A DNA stretch of 64,000 bases, taken from contig NC_059089.1 of assembly GCF_020497125.1 (NCBI RefSeq), positions 27,301,282 to 27,365,281 of the forward strand, read 5' to 3'. How positions within the stretch are numbered: position 1 is the stretch's first letter; each line of letters begins with the position of its first letter. The notes beneath the pieces were generated by a model that worked only from the letters and a program-made list of their open reading frames with translations, did no database searches and was not told where the DNA came from. The position numbers and the translations under genes were made by a program. The stretch comes from Mauremys mutica. Taxonomy: Eukaryota; Chordata; Testudines; Geoemydidae. Positions 43,601-58,594 of the stretch are shown in pieces.

Positions 43601-46600
43601 CAAAGCAGCCTTTGAGTTGGGAGTGGAAAAAAGTACACAGCTTTCTTAATAGGAGAAAATACTCTTCCTGTTTAGATAACTCGGATAGCTTTTAGTGAAA
43701 CTTTCATACAATCATAAGACTGAAAGGGACCTTGAGAGGTTATCTAGTCTAGTCCCCTGCACTCATGGCAGGACTGAGTATATTTCCACATAGAACATTT
43801 TACTTCGGGTCTAAGAACAATGGTGAGAAATTTTAGCCCCAAAAGTAACTCTGGGAAAGTTTATATGTACGTTAAAATAGTAGTTTAAAAGAGAAGAACT
43901 TCTCATTTGATTCCTGTATTACAGTCTATCTTGTTGTTCTGTAATGGTTTCTGAAATATTTGCCCAAAGTGTTCTTTTTCCATTGTAGGTCGGGAGACTT
44001 TTGCAGCAGTTGGCAATGACAGGTTCTGAAGAGGGAGATCCGCACATGAAGAGCAACCTTGGCAAATTTGACAAAGTAAGAGTCACAAAACAGTACATAT
44101 GTACATATTTGACACTTTGCCTTTCTGAGAATCTCAAAGCACTTCACAAACAAATAAGCTTCGCAGTCCTCTTATGAGGTGTAGGTGAGCAGCACATCTA
44201 ATTTATGGGTAGGTAAACTGAGGTACAGGTTAAGTGACATCTGCATGGTCACATACAGTAGGGTCAGAGCTGGGAATAGAACTTGGAGTCATGCCTCCTG
44301 ACTACTAGGCACACACCACCTTGTTGCTTAAATGACAACATTAACAAAACGTCAAAATATGACACTTTCTAAAACAGATACAAAGTGATTTTTTTTAAAT
44401 AATTTTCTCTGCTGAATTTAGCATAAACTACTTTTACTTAAGGGGACACCATGTATTCAATTTAAAAAAAAAAAAAATTGCACACCTGCCCATGGATCTT
44501 CCTGTCAGTTTTTTGCCTCATTTCCTCTCTTCCTCCCCACCCCCCTGCCCTTTTTAGTAAATTGTTTACTCTTTCTTACTGGATGAAGGATGCACGCACA
44601 ATAGGGGAACTGACTCTACGGAGGAAACAGTGAAACTAACTATACACAATGTGCTGTCAAATGCAGAAAGCAAACTAACAAACTTTTTTGCTCTTTTCTT
44701 TCAATCTCTCTTGCTACTTCTAATGAAACTAGGTAAACATCCAGTCAGCTGTGACTTTTAAATTGACAGTTCCCTTACTTGCCTATCCCTGTCCCCTATA
44801 ATTTTGTTTCACTTGTAAGCTGTGCTCAGCTGCTTCCCGAGGAAGGAACAATTTAAGTACAAGTTCATTACTGTGAGCTAGTTTAAGTCTTCTAGTGCCA
44901 TTGCATAACAGCATTTTTAAAACCGTACTTAAATATTTGAGCACTACAGAATCTATTTAAACAAGTGACACTTTGAAATGCAGATATGGAGTGAAAGGAA
45001 CTCTAAATTTTTTGCATAATTTTGTACTTACTCTTCATTGGCTAAAAGATGTTTGATTTGCTATATATGTAAGAAGCAGCAAAACTGATATTCCCATGTA
45101 AATTATGTCTATACCTCTTGTACCTTTGTGTTCTTCTGTAGCTCTAAAATTTGAAACCATTCACTAAAAAAAACTACGTCTTCTCCTTGCAGAGCTGTGT
45201 TGCTGCTTTCCTGGATGTTGTTATTAGTGGGCGTGCTGTGGAAACTCCTCCGATGTCCTCAGTTAACCTTCTAGAAGGATTGAGTAGGACTGTGGTTTAT
45301 ATGACATACAGCCAACTTATTAATCTGGTAATATCCTGGTTCTTCAATAGGAGTAATATTTTCCTGCACATGCTTGCAGGAGAGAGATATAAGTGGGTGT
45401 AGTAGGTTACTATGTAGCTTCATGCTCCTTTCTACTCTAATTTTGTAGGTTGGTTTTATGCGAAATGTAATGTCAAGTGACCAACTGAAGGAAGATCGGA
45501 TGGCTCTGGAAAACTTGTTGGCAAACTTACCCCAGAACAAACCCGGGAAAAGTAGCAGCCTTGAAATGACTCCTTACAATACCCCACAACTCTCCCCTGC
45601 AACTACCCCAGCCAACAAAAAAAATCGACTGCCTATAGGTGAGGAAGATTGAGAGAAATTCTTACAGCAAAAGCTTTTTGTTCATAGGCTTTCCTGCACC
45701 CTGTATACACTTCTTCAGCATTTCTTCAGTCCTCTTGTAGGATATGCTTACGTTTTCTTCACACCACTTCCACTGTGTGTGTGTGTTTGTGTGTAGCATA
45801 GTTGTCATTGAATCAGACTTTATGTAATGAAAATATCGGTTGGATCATCTTTCTGGTGTAACCACTCTAGCAGGACTGTACTTTTATCATATTTTTTTTT
45901 CTAGTGCCTTGTCTAGTCAAGTTTGAAATTTCCCAAATGATGTTTCCACCACTTTCCTTGGAAGAATATTCCAATTCATAGTGTAATTTTTCCTTTACTC
46001 CTACTTACACCTCTTAAACCAGACTGAATTTTAGTGTATTCATATAGTACATGAAGTTGTAGGGTTCCTAGTTCGCATGTAATGTAGACTTAATATAATC
46101 TAATCAGCATATGTTAGTGAAATGGTGCAGGACAGTGGATAGGAGAGACGGAAAGGGAAGAGTCGGAGATTGAGTGGTGGTGAGGATAGTGCAGTTGTCA
46201 ACATTGATACAGAGAGGGTTTGGATATGAGGAGAAAGTAGAAGGAAAGAAGGATGTTCGGGTTTGCAATATTTAGAGAAGTGGCAGAATGTTTGTAATAA
46301 AATGTTGGAGAGACAGGAAGAGATGGGAATCTGATCAGTGGGGGAGAGGTTAGGCATAGGGAGGTAGATTTAAATCATCACCGTGGAGATGATCACTCAA
46401 GCGATGAGAGTGGGGAAGGAAGCTAGGGTGCAGACATTTGGCAACACCAGTATGGAAAATGGGAGGAAGGGGGATCCATTAAAGATAATGCTAAAAAAGT
46501 GCCAAGCAGTTTAAGAGGGGAGGTTGCCTCGTAATTATGCTGTCTTAAATCTGGCTACTGATGTGATGTTGCGCATTCTCTTCTGAAGCCTAGAATTTCA

Positions 46601-49600
46601 TGATCTTATACCTTTTCAGCTCAAAAATATCCCATCTCAAAATGTGACACTTTTTTTCCCTCTAGATACTAAAGTATTGCACTCTGTTCAAGTGTTTACT
46701 TATATGATTGGAATATTGGTATTCAGTAGAAAAAGAGCTTGGTATTTATCTGTAACATAGGCAAAAATATTTATACTTAAAATAGTAAATTAAAGGTAGC
46801 AATTACTAAAACCTCATTTTGGTACCCTGAGTTATCCTTACCTCTCTGTGCACAACTGCTATTCTAAGTTTACATTAGTGAAGTAACAACTTGTTTGTAT
46901 TTATTTTACAGTTTAAAATATTTTTGTTGTTCAAAGGCTTGATTTTGTTTCTGTTTAATGCTGTCGAAACCCAGGACAACAGTTGGCAGCCATTACTGCC
47001 TGGGATACTTCTACCACCAATCTCTCAGCTCACATTAATCTAGTAACCCCATTTGGTGGGTAATGGACTCTTTCCCTTCTTCCTCTATGCAAAACGTCTA
47101 TTCACTTCATAAAACCATGCTTCTCATGCTTGTCTTTAATTTGCTTTGTGCCAGGCTTCTTTGTTTATTCCATTACACAGACCAATTCCTACTTAAATAG
47201 CTAGAAAAATGTAGTACCCTAAAAAGCCTACTCTCCCTTTGATGCATAATATTTGAAGGTAAAAATTTAACTCTCAATTTGCACATTTGGCCTCAGCTCC
47301 CATGTTTCAACTGAGGAAATTGATGCCATGCTGCCAGCCCCTAGATAAGATAAGGAACTTCAGGTTCTTGGCTCTTTCTCCAAGGGGTCCAGAATGAGGA
47401 GAGGAAGAGAAGATTATATTAAAAGGAGTTAGAGAACCACAAAGTAATCAGGGTGGTGGTATGATGTTGCTTTGCCATGTGTTTGTCAGTTTCTGATGAT
47501 GTAACATCAGGTCTTCAGGTTTGTGATGTTTTGTTTTTTTGTTTTGTTTTGTTGTTGTGACTTTCTGCAGTTCTTCTTGCTGAGTGGCTCTCCAGTGCAA
47601 GATGTGGCATACCACTATTCTGAATTACTTATTTCCGTTACCAGCACCTGCTCTGAACAGGGTAGAACCATCCTAGGCCAGGCCTAGAGTGGCATTTTCT
47701 ATTTTATATGCCATCACAAACATTATAAATTAGCATACCCAAGAGGTAAAAGGAATAAGGGCTTACCAGCTTTTGCTTATAAGTGTTTGACACATTCCAT
47801 CTAGTGTACACTTGAATCCTCTTTTATATCAGATTTTGCTGAAAAGGACTTGCCCAATAAAGTCCAAAACTGCCTTAAATGCCCTAATAAAAAGTTTACT
47901 CTACAAAACATTGAAAGCCTCCAGTAATGCTGCTTTAGAACCTAGTTGCACAAGGGGCTGTGTGCCTCTAGCTTCTGTTGGCTCTATTGGAAAGTGCTCA
48001 GCAACTCATGGGATGCAGGGCCTTAATTCTTTTGTAATGCTGTACATTTGGTTAGAAAGTTTTATTTGTTGGTTTGTTTTTAAGTAAGAGTTCAGGAAGC
48101 TGCTCTAAACAGCACTGTCTGAATTGCTGCCAGTGTGCCTTCCCTTACAGTGAGAATTCTATGTCTCCTATGAACTCTTTGCCTATTCTTGCAGGCATTC
48201 TGGGATGGGCACCAGCTAACATGTTGAGTAACTATCATTGATGTCTGGGTGTAGTCCAGAGAGTTTGCTGGTGAATGCTGAAGGGATAACATTTATTTAT
48301 TTATATGGTGTCCCTAGCCTCCGTTTGGCAGAAGCTGGAATGGGCGACAGGGGATAGATCACTTGATTATCTGTTCTGTTCATTCCCTCTGGGGCACCTG
48401 GCATTGGCCACTATCGGAAGACAGAATACTGGGCTAAATGGACCTTTGATCTGACCCAGTATGGCCGTTCTTATTAAAGTAGTGCTCTAACAGTCCGGGC
48501 TTTAGGCACTATACAAACATGTAGTAGCAGATGATACCTCCAAAAGCTTCTCGATGATGCCGCTTCTAGGCGGCATTTCGGTGGCTGGTCATTCGGAGCC
48601 CGCCACACTCTTCTGGGAACATGAATATGCTATTGTAACAGAAAGGTTGGGGACCACTGTTCTACATTGTTTCTGAACAGACCTCTTAGCCATAAGAAGC
48701 TTGATGCCCTTCTAGCTGGCAACAATAGGGTCTTTAAGTTTCCCTGCTTGTTGAATTCAGCAAGGGCCCAGGAAGGACCCATAAATGGTTCATTGGACAA
48801 ATGCAAAAAAATGCTTTTCCAGGTGTTTTTCATTTGGTTGTCTTGGTCTGCTGGTGCTTTTTGATGATCATTTTCCTATTATTTAATGCGATGGAGATCT
48901 ATCAGTGTAAGGTGCTTTTAGGTCATGAGGCTGTGAGGTTGGCATGACTGCAATTTGTAGGGAAAAAAACCCACCACTACTGAAAAGGTATTTTAAACAT
49001 GGGAGCTAAAGTGCCTTTCTGGTGGTGCTCTGTTTTTGCAATGGTACAGAAGCAGAGGGGAGTCTCTCTTGCAAATGAAGAATGTGTGCAGATAACCTAA
49101 AGGGAAAGCTGTCCTGCCCATCTCGGGCAGGAATATCTGGGGGTTAATGGAGAAGCATGGTACGTTATATGCTTCTTAAGCCACTATGCTACAAGTCTCA
49201 TATTTCCACAGTAGTGAAATATTTAAATAATTACACAGCCTCAGTGTCAGTTTTGCACATTCCCAGTATCAATTTTCACCTTTCCAGAAAGTTGTAAATT
49301 GTACTCTGCATTTTTGCCCATTCTTTGGTATGCATGCGCTAACATCACACTTGTGTATTGTATAGCATTTGTAGATACACCTCTACCCCGATATAACGCT
49401 GTCCTCGGGAGCCAAAAAATCTTACCGCATTATAGGTGAAACTGCGTTATATCGAACTTGCTTTGATCCGCTGGAGTGCGCAGCCTTGCCCCCCTGGAGC
49501 GCTGCTTTACCGCGTTATATCCGAATTCGTGTTATATAGGGTTGCGTTTTATCGGGGTAGAGGTGTACTCTGAGAGTTTAAATATTGAAAACCTTCATAA

Positions 49601-52600
49601 CACTCTGTATTTTAACATGTATCATTAGCTACCCGTAGCAGAAATAGATCAAATATTCCAGTGGACCAGCATGGAGACCATGAGGGATCCTCCCAGGAGT
49701 CTATACTGGAAGTTCAGCCAGAAGAAGTGCTGGTTATTTCTTTGGGAACAGGTCCACAGCTTACTCCGGGGATGATGTCAGAAAATGAGGTATGAACAAG
49801 GAGTCAAATATAAATCACATGCTTTGAGAAATGAAGAATGTATATTCAGACCATGAAATAATACTAAGTTTGTCACACACTAAAACAAGGTTTAAACTGG
49901 AGAATTAGGGCTAAAACCTTGTATTTGTTTCACTGTATTTAGGTGTTGCAAATGTTCTCCAAACCACAACTGATTTCTATTTGTAATGATTAATACAGCA
50001 CAACATTACCTATCTTACTGCCTTTTGGAGAACTGGGGAGGTTCCAGGACATATTGAAAATCATCATCAATGGTCTAGCAAGCTCCTCAGCCAGCTCTTT
50101 CAAAACTCTTGCATCAAAGAATTATCTGGACCTGCTGATTTAAAAATGTCTAACTTTAGTAGCTTCTGTTTAACATCCTGCAGAGATACTAGTGGAATTA
50201 AAGGAGTGGTATCATGACCATATGATGAGACCAGGGCTTTGGAGCTGTGCTCCGGCTCCGCTCCAGCTCCAGGCAAAAACCTGCAGCTCCTCTGCTCTGG
50301 AGCTGCTCCGCTCTCCAGCTCTGGGCTCCGCTCCAAAGCCCTGGATGAGACTATATCATTTGTTTTTTCACCAAATAAAGAACAGAAATATTTATTAAAC
50401 TACCTTGTCTGTTTTTTTGCATTATTACTGATGGTTCTACCATTTCCATCTAGTAATGGACCAATACCTTTTGTCAGGATTCTTTTTGTTCCTAATAGGT
50501 TTTAAATACTCCTTATTGTCCTTAATGCTGTTTGCCATATATATTTGTTCTTGGGTTCCTTTACTTCCCTTATCAGTTTTCTACAATTCTAACTTCTGAT
50601 GTATATTCATTTCTGTCAACTTCATTTTCCTTCCATTGGTTATATATTATTATTATTTATTATTATTTTTTTAATAGCAGCCTTCATTTTCCCTCTGAAC
50701 AAGGTCACTTTTTTAACCAATGTGGTGTTCTTCCTTAATTGTGAGTTTTTGGGCGTCCAGTAAGATGTTCTTAAATGATTTCCAATTATCATTCATACTT
50801 TTCTGATTAAATTCTTCCTCCCAGCTGATTTGGCTCGTAATTGTTTTCAGCTTTGTAATTTGGCCCTAGTAAAGCACCAAGTATACATATTGTTCGTCTG
50901 GACTTTATTCTGCACATTATAAATGTGATCAAGGAATGATCACTTGTCTCGAAGCTACCATTAATTTTAGTTCTGTGGTCAGGTCCTCTTTATCTGTTAA
51001 GACAAGATCTAATACAGAATTCCCGCGTCTTGGATGCAATACTTTTTAAGTTAAGAAATTGTCATGTATAATGTTTAGAAATTCCAAGGAATGCCAGCAT
51101 GAGACCTCCAGCATATGGCACTCAAATTGAAATCCCCCGATCACACTTTTTTTGCCTACAATTTATAGATAGGCATGTAAGGAGGCCGTCATCCTGTTCC
51201 CTAGTGTGATTTTGGTGGTCTGTAGCAGACACCAACTAATATCCCATCTTATGCTTTATCTCTTAGGACATTGGTCCATAATCATTCAACATCACTTTCT
51301 TCCGAGTTATCTGTGACTCGGAAACAGGTAATGCCATTTTTGACATAGAATGCTGCTCCCTCTCCCTTTTTGCCTACTCGATCCTTCCTAAATAGGTTAT
51401 AACCATTGATTTTAACATTCCATTATTGTGATACATCCCACCAGGTTTTAGTAATACCAAATAGATTGAATTTATGCTCACAAATGAGCAATTCCAATTC
51501 TTTTTGTTTGTTACAGGCTCCTAGCATTGGTGTACAGGCAATTCAGGAATTTCGTCTCTTCCTGTCCTTTGGTTCCTTGATTAATTTTGTTCTCAACATC
51601 TTGATTTTGTGATGAGTGCTTCCCTCTTTTTACCATCCCCTTTTGCTGTTAGTTTAATGCCCTCCTGATTACTCTAGCCAGCCTGTCCCCAAGGAGATTT
51701 GTTTCCTTTTTATTGAGGTGGAGGCCATCCAAACTATATGGACCCCTCTCCCAACAGAAGTTAGACTAGTGTTTAACAAAACCAAAACCTTCCACCACTT
51801 ACCTAGCCAATGGTTCACTCCCTGAATCTTCTGCCTTTCTGCTGTTGTGGGACAGGAAGGATCTCAGAGAAGGTTCCTTGGACATTTTAAGTACTTAAGT
51901 AGTAAATTAACAGAGTACTTACCATCTTCCCTCCCTGATAGTGTGTGTGTGTGTGTACACAAGTTGACACCTGGCCAATTTTAATAACTCTGAAGAAGCC
52001 TTGGAGGACAACTGTAAAGTAAGTATTGTGTTTTATATGGCTTTGGTGTCTCTCTGCTGCCAGGTAAAGGTGTGGTTTCTGCAGTTGGATTTTGAAAGCA
52101 GATAAATACCACCTTCATTAAGCCATCCCTGCCTTGTCATTCTGTGCAGAGACATGCCTCATCTTTCTTAGTAGGGTAAAACCTTCTGATTCATAGAACC
52201 AAGAGATTTTAGTATCTCCAAAGGAACTGGTTTGTTCTCTGCTTTGCAAGCCTATTAAGTCTTATGCTAATCCTCTAGAAACTTTTGTATACGGAAGTTA
52301 CTGTGCATGCCCAAGTTATAAACTCTTGAAACGTAGTATTTAGAATGAAAGTGATGAAACAGACTTAACTACTGCTGCATAATAAATCATGAAGAGTTAA
52401 TTATGCCAAGCCTGTGGAGATGTTACTTCATGATAGATTGCTTGGGAGCAAACCTGAGCTGCCATATCCAAGCTTGTAAAGGCTGAATATCCAAGTATTA
52501 CGTTATCCATCTGCAGCTGTTGGCATAATGTGTCCTTTGAATAAGAGGACAACTTCCTTAAGTCTATTAATGTCTTGCCCAATAGTTCAGATTCCCTCCT

Positions 52601-55600
52601 GTTGGAGTGCTGCAATTATCAATTGCTATGTGATATTAAGGTGCCTTTAGAGTAAAAAGTCAGTTGAGGTTCCATTTTCATGATATACTGCATGTCTAAA
52701 TCTTGGCTATTTTAAAATCTCACCAGGCTGTTACTGTGCAGAAACGTGCTCAATCTTGATTCAAATGACCTTTCCTCAAATGTGAGATGTTAAATACTGA
52801 CTGTGCCATTAAAGATCTAGAAAAGTTGAAAAAAATCTGGTTTCAGTTGTTAGACTGATTTGTAAATAAAATTAATTTATTTTTCTGGGTCAATTAAACA
52901 TGTTGATTTTTCCTCCCCCATAGGTCTTAAACATGCAGCTTGCCGATGGAGGACAAGGAGATGTCCCTGTTGATGAAACCAAACTCCACGGTAAACCTGA
53001 TAAAACCTTGCGCTTTTCCCTCTGCAGTGATAATCTGGAAGGAATATCTGAAGGTGAAGGGTTACTTAAGTATTCAAAAAGTTTTGTGTTTCAGATTTTA
53101 ATTCTAAAAGAAGCTTCTGTTATATCCAGCATGTCATATCTGCCTTTGCAAAGGCTGTCTCATTTTCCCCCGAAAAGCCTGCCTTCATGTTTGGCCGTAA
53201 AAAGTCACTTTTGACTGAAACTTTGACATACAGGTTGCTGAAGATAATTTTGGACTGGAAGGGATGAACAAAAAATGACTGTAGTTGAAAAAAGGATAAA
53301 AGGATTTTCAACTTGGTGCATGTTATTGGCATAACTGCAATCTAAATTGTCTGTAAATTTCTAGTTCACATACTGACTTTTAATCTTATTTTTATCAATT
53401 TTTTTGTATGCCAAAATGTTAGGAGCCTAGAACAACAGCTCTCTTATATGAGTATCTCACACAGCAAAGAGGGGTTTCCCTGGGATATTGAATAGGCTTC
53501 TACAAGCCGTTCAAATGTTCCAGGTAATATGTTATTTTATTTAACTTTCCATGATTAGTTTTTTCTCTCCTTCTTGTTTTTCAATATAAACAAAATCAAG
53601 TTATTAGAGAAAACTAATTACAAAAGTTTGTATTTGAATTTTGGCTAAAAGCTAGTACACTAATATTGATGTGCTAACCATGTGTGGCAAGGTATCTGAA
53701 GATTAGTTAATGTTGTTGTGTGGCACTACAAAGTTGTAAAGTGTTAATTACTGGAGAGCTAAGTGTTCCAGTTTCCAATTCTACAAGATAATTGAGATGT
53801 TGGTATTTAACACACTTTCTAAATAGTTCAGCATATTGAGAAGAATTTTTGAGTTCCTCAGTTCAGTATTTCACATACATGGCTAATTTGTATTGAAAAT
53901 GACAGGCTTCAGCTCATTTTTTTTTTTTTTCCGTCTTGCTAGTAAGTTGCATCTTGTACTGTTTATGCTACGAGTTTGGAAAATAGTCTGATCTGAACAA
54001 ATCTAACAGAAAAATCATTTTTCATCAGGTCCTTCAAATCGCTCCAATTCTGTGTCCTCTTTGGATTTAGAAGGAGAATCCGTGTCAGAGCTTGGTGCAG
54101 GGCCTTCTGGGAGCAATGGTGTTGAAGCCCTGCAGCTGTTAGAACATGAACAAGGTAGGTGCAGATACACAGCTCAAAGCGAGTAGACTGTTACAATTTC
54201 TCTAAATCCATAAGTTTTGAATCTCTAAATTGGATATGTCTGAGATGAATAAAGGGGCTTTCTACATCGTTTAATTACTTTCACACTTTTTTGAATATCT
54301 CACATTTTCATTTATTTTTTTCATTAGCAAGCTATTGTTGTCCGCTAAAACAATGTTAACATCATTCTTAGAACAGTGACCTTATATTGTATTTTGAAAT
54401 CTCAGTCACTATAATAAAATATTTTTAAATTTTTGTTTTATGATGCCTTCCGCTTCAAGAGGGAAAAGGATGATTTGAATTGTAGCAATTGGAAATGTTA
54501 GATCGTAGATATTTTTGTAGTTACCGACACTTTAACTGGAGAGGTCAAAGTGTTCCAACTGATAGGAATTCAACCTCTTCCCTTCCACAAATTAATCTCC
54601 CTTCCAGTCAGTTTTCACCATAATTTACTCACTCCTTGGTGTCGGTCATTCTTAGTTGTAGACAGTTATGATAGCTCTGTTTGGCAAATATATACACTTT
54701 TTAAACCTTTTCTCATAAATAAATCTCTAGTGTTTCTCAAATATGAGTAAAGAATGTTGTCACATTGCATCTATTTGAATATACAAATTATTGTGATTAT
54801 TATTAAAGTGATGTACAGATCCTAGTTATTTAAAACTGCATTTTACTTGATAGAATTAGTTTCCTGTCCTATAGCATATTGAAGAATTTTTGAGACCTTT
54901 TGTTTTTACATAGCTACGACTCAGGATAATCTTGATGACAAGCTCCGTAAATTTGAAATTCGTGATATGATGGGATTGACTGATGATAGGGACATATCAG
55001 AAACTGTGAGTGAGACCTGGAGCACAGATGTCTTGGGCAGTGACTTTGATCCAAATATTGATGAAGACCGCTTGCAAGAAATTGCAGGTAACTGTGCATA
55101 TCCGACATGAAAACTACTTTAAGCTTGCTGCAAAGCAAGGAGGCTTTTGGAACTCTCATTCAGTCTCTGTGTAGTTATGAAATAAATGTGTTGTTAAATC
55201 TAAGTTTCTTTGTAGAAAAACTTTAGACATCTGTCCTGCCTTTGTTATGGGTATTTTCTCTTCCCCCCAGCCCCAGTAGCTGTTGTGTGTCTTTTTTATA
55301 ATTAATACTGGACACCCAGTTTATGGTGTGTGTCTTACCAGAATCCTCTCATCTTTCCTACCTGATCCTTTCTTCCCTCTTGGTTGTGCAGGTGCAGCTG
55401 CAGAGAACATGCTTGGCAGCTTGCTGTGTTTGCCAGGTTCAGGATCTGTGCTGCTTGACCCCTGCACAGGGTCAACCATATCAGAAACCACCAGTGAAGC
55501 GTGGAGTGTGGAGGTATTGCCAAGTGATTCAGGTCAGAATCCCGCAACTCATCTTTAGTTTGGTCTTTGACATGAACTGCAAAGCATTATTTCATAAATA

Positions 55601-58563
55601 TTTTTGGATAAGTGCCTCACTTGAAACCATCACTTTGAGAGGGAATATTATCTGCCCAAAGACCACATGCTATTTCAGAGGCAGGTAATAATCATAGTGG
55701 TCCTTTTTCAAACAAAGATGATTGCTTATTATTCCAAAATAAAACTATGAGAATTATGGAAGTCTTTAAGATTGACATATTGTGAATACAAATACCCATA
55801 TAGCACTCAGGCTGCACAAAATAAGCCGGTTTATAGCCATTCCCTTTGGCTGGGTGGCATGCTGTAAGGTGAGGGAAGGGTGTATGATGAGCAATGACTA
55901 GGAGGATGGCAGATGTGCTGTGATGTCTTGTTTTTAATTTGTTTGGGTGAGTTAGGTGCAGTGCACAAAGATTTCTAATGCGCAGGAGGGGCTAAGCTTT
56001 GTGACTCCATTAACCTTACCATGATGGACAGACGACTAAATTATAATGTGAGAGAAGATCTAGCATGACTTGGTGACTGTTTGCAGTGTTCTGGAAAAAC
56101 TAAGAATAAAAGGAGCACTGTAGAACTATGGGAATCTTTCTAGGCAGAATTTTTACATACACTCAATGTTTTCATGAGCATTTAATATATCATTCCATAG
56201 TCTCTGGCTAGGAAACTCAATAATTCAAATTTTGGTTTTTGTTAGAGTAAAAATAGATCTAGCAAAATGCCCCTGCAGATATAAAGGACTATCTGCATTG
56301 TCTTGCCTGCAGTACAGCACAGTAGAATTGGCTGAAATAGCTGAAATTATTTGTTGCCATTTCAGAGTACATTTCACAAAGTTAGCTAGACTCTCTTTAC
56401 ATTAAAATCTAAATCCCTACACCATCTTTTTGCATGTGAATTGTAAGAGACTATAACATCAGGCAGTAATGCATGCGCACCATTTCCTGTTTAGAGGCCC
56501 CAGACCTAAAGCAGGAGGAAAGACTGCAGGAGCTGGAAAGCTGTTCTGGGCTGGGCAGCACCTCTGACGACACAGATGTGAGGGAGGTCAGTTCTCGTCC
56601 CAGTACACCAGGCCTCAGCGTCGTGTCAGGTGTGTTTTTATTTTCAGGAACAAGTTCTGCTTTATTAGATGGTAACCAGTATGTTTTGCCATGTGCTTAG
56701 TTTCATCATATTTATTCTCATCCATAAAAGGATTTTTTTTGGTCTGGTTGCTCATACTCTGATTTCCAGAGCGGTAGTACCATGCTCTTCATCCTACTAA
56801 ATAGAGTGAAATCCAGAGAATCTGTTGTACAGAAGCAGAGACTTGCAATAGGGTGTTTGAATCTAAGAAAACACCTAATATTTCCTTGCATCTCACTATG
56901 GACACCTCCCTTCAGCTTCTCTTCATCCCATTTTGTGAAGCACACCTCTGTAGTCTCTGTCTCTGCACCTTACTTACATTTTCTGTCATAGATTTGTGCA
57001 AATTATTTGTCAGTCTTAAGGTCCTTTATATTGCCAGTCATAACATCAAAGCATGTATATAAGCTTATATTAAATAGCGGAATAAACAGATGGAACCCGA
57101 AGGTTACAAAACCTTTATCAGAACAGATTCTAAAGTCATGGCTCTCAGAATGTCAAGCTGCCATTTCTCTTGAATTCAGTGTTAGGGAGTTGACAGCAAG
57201 AATACCCAAGCTCATTGCAGCTGTCACAAAAAAGTTTAATGTTTTTGATATCTGCATCCTTTTTGTCTCAAAGACCCTCACAGATCCTTCTTTTGTTATT
57301 TGTAAGGTATTAGTGCAACCTCTGAGGATATTCCTAATAAGATCGAGGACCTTAGGTCTGAGTGTAGCTCTGACTTTGGAGGGAAAGATTCTGTGACAAG
57401 TCCTGATATGGATGAAACAGCTCATGGTAAGTAAAGCCCTTGGATAGTAAGTGAAAAATAAACTGCGCCTTAGATGAAAGCTCATCAGGAAATGTTAAAC
57501 TTGTGACTGTAAAACCTTTTAACACTGTACATCCCAGCAAGAATAAGTGGGGTAAACGCTGTGTAGAAGAAAAGTTCACTTATATTTAGAAAAGGTATTT
57601 TCTGGTTTTTGAGAAACCGCTTACAATCATTCTCTCCATATTTGTTCAGCAGACGTGTTTATGCTTATGAATAGAAAGAGGAGGTGATGAAATACTGCAG
57701 AGTCTGAGATCTAAGTCTTTATTCTATCTAATTCTACCAAGTTAGGTTGACTGCTCTTTTGCACTTGAGACTCACTCCCTTCACTGTGCTCTGGGTGGGG
57801 GTGTGTGTGTGTGTGTGTGTTTTAACAGTTTTTATAATAATTTGACTGTTCAGTCCTGTGAGTGCTTTCAGGTGCCTTCCTGTCAGTACATTTTGAAGTG
57901 TGTTAAGCATTTATTAACATTGTAAAAGGATCTAAATGCTGCCTCTTTCATAAGCTCTGTAAATGCATTTGTATTGTGCAGCACTCTAGCTAAGAAGCAG
58001 TGAATAGTGCATGGCACATGCAGACCCACTTTCTGTATTGTTTCAGGAGCCAGTCAGTTGACTTCTCCCCCCTCTCAGTCGGACTCTTTGCTTGCATTGT
58101 TTGACCCTTTGTCATCTCACGAAGGTAATTGTAAAGAATGAGCTATTCTTGTTTTTAAGATCAATACAGTAACTCCTCACTTGACGTTGTAGTCATGTTC
58201 CTGAAAAATGCAACTTTAGGCTAAACGATGTTGAGCAAATCCAATTTAATTAATGTAAATAGGGGGGAGTTAGATTCCAGGGAAATTATATATATTTAAG
58301 TTATGTTTTAAACTTTAAAATGTAAACAAACAATTTAATACTGTACATAGCGATGATTGTGAAACTTGATTGAGGTGGTGAAGGTAGAGGGTGGAAGAGG
58401 CTGGGATATTTCCCAGGGAATGCCTTACTGCTAAATGATGAACTAGCACTTGACTGAGCCCTCAAGGGTTAACACGTTGTTAATGTAGCCGCACTCTCTA
58501 CAAGGCAGAGTGCAGCATGCAGAGTACAAGGGGAGACAGCATGGCAGACAGAGACACGCACCC

Positions 58564-58594
<31 letters not shown>

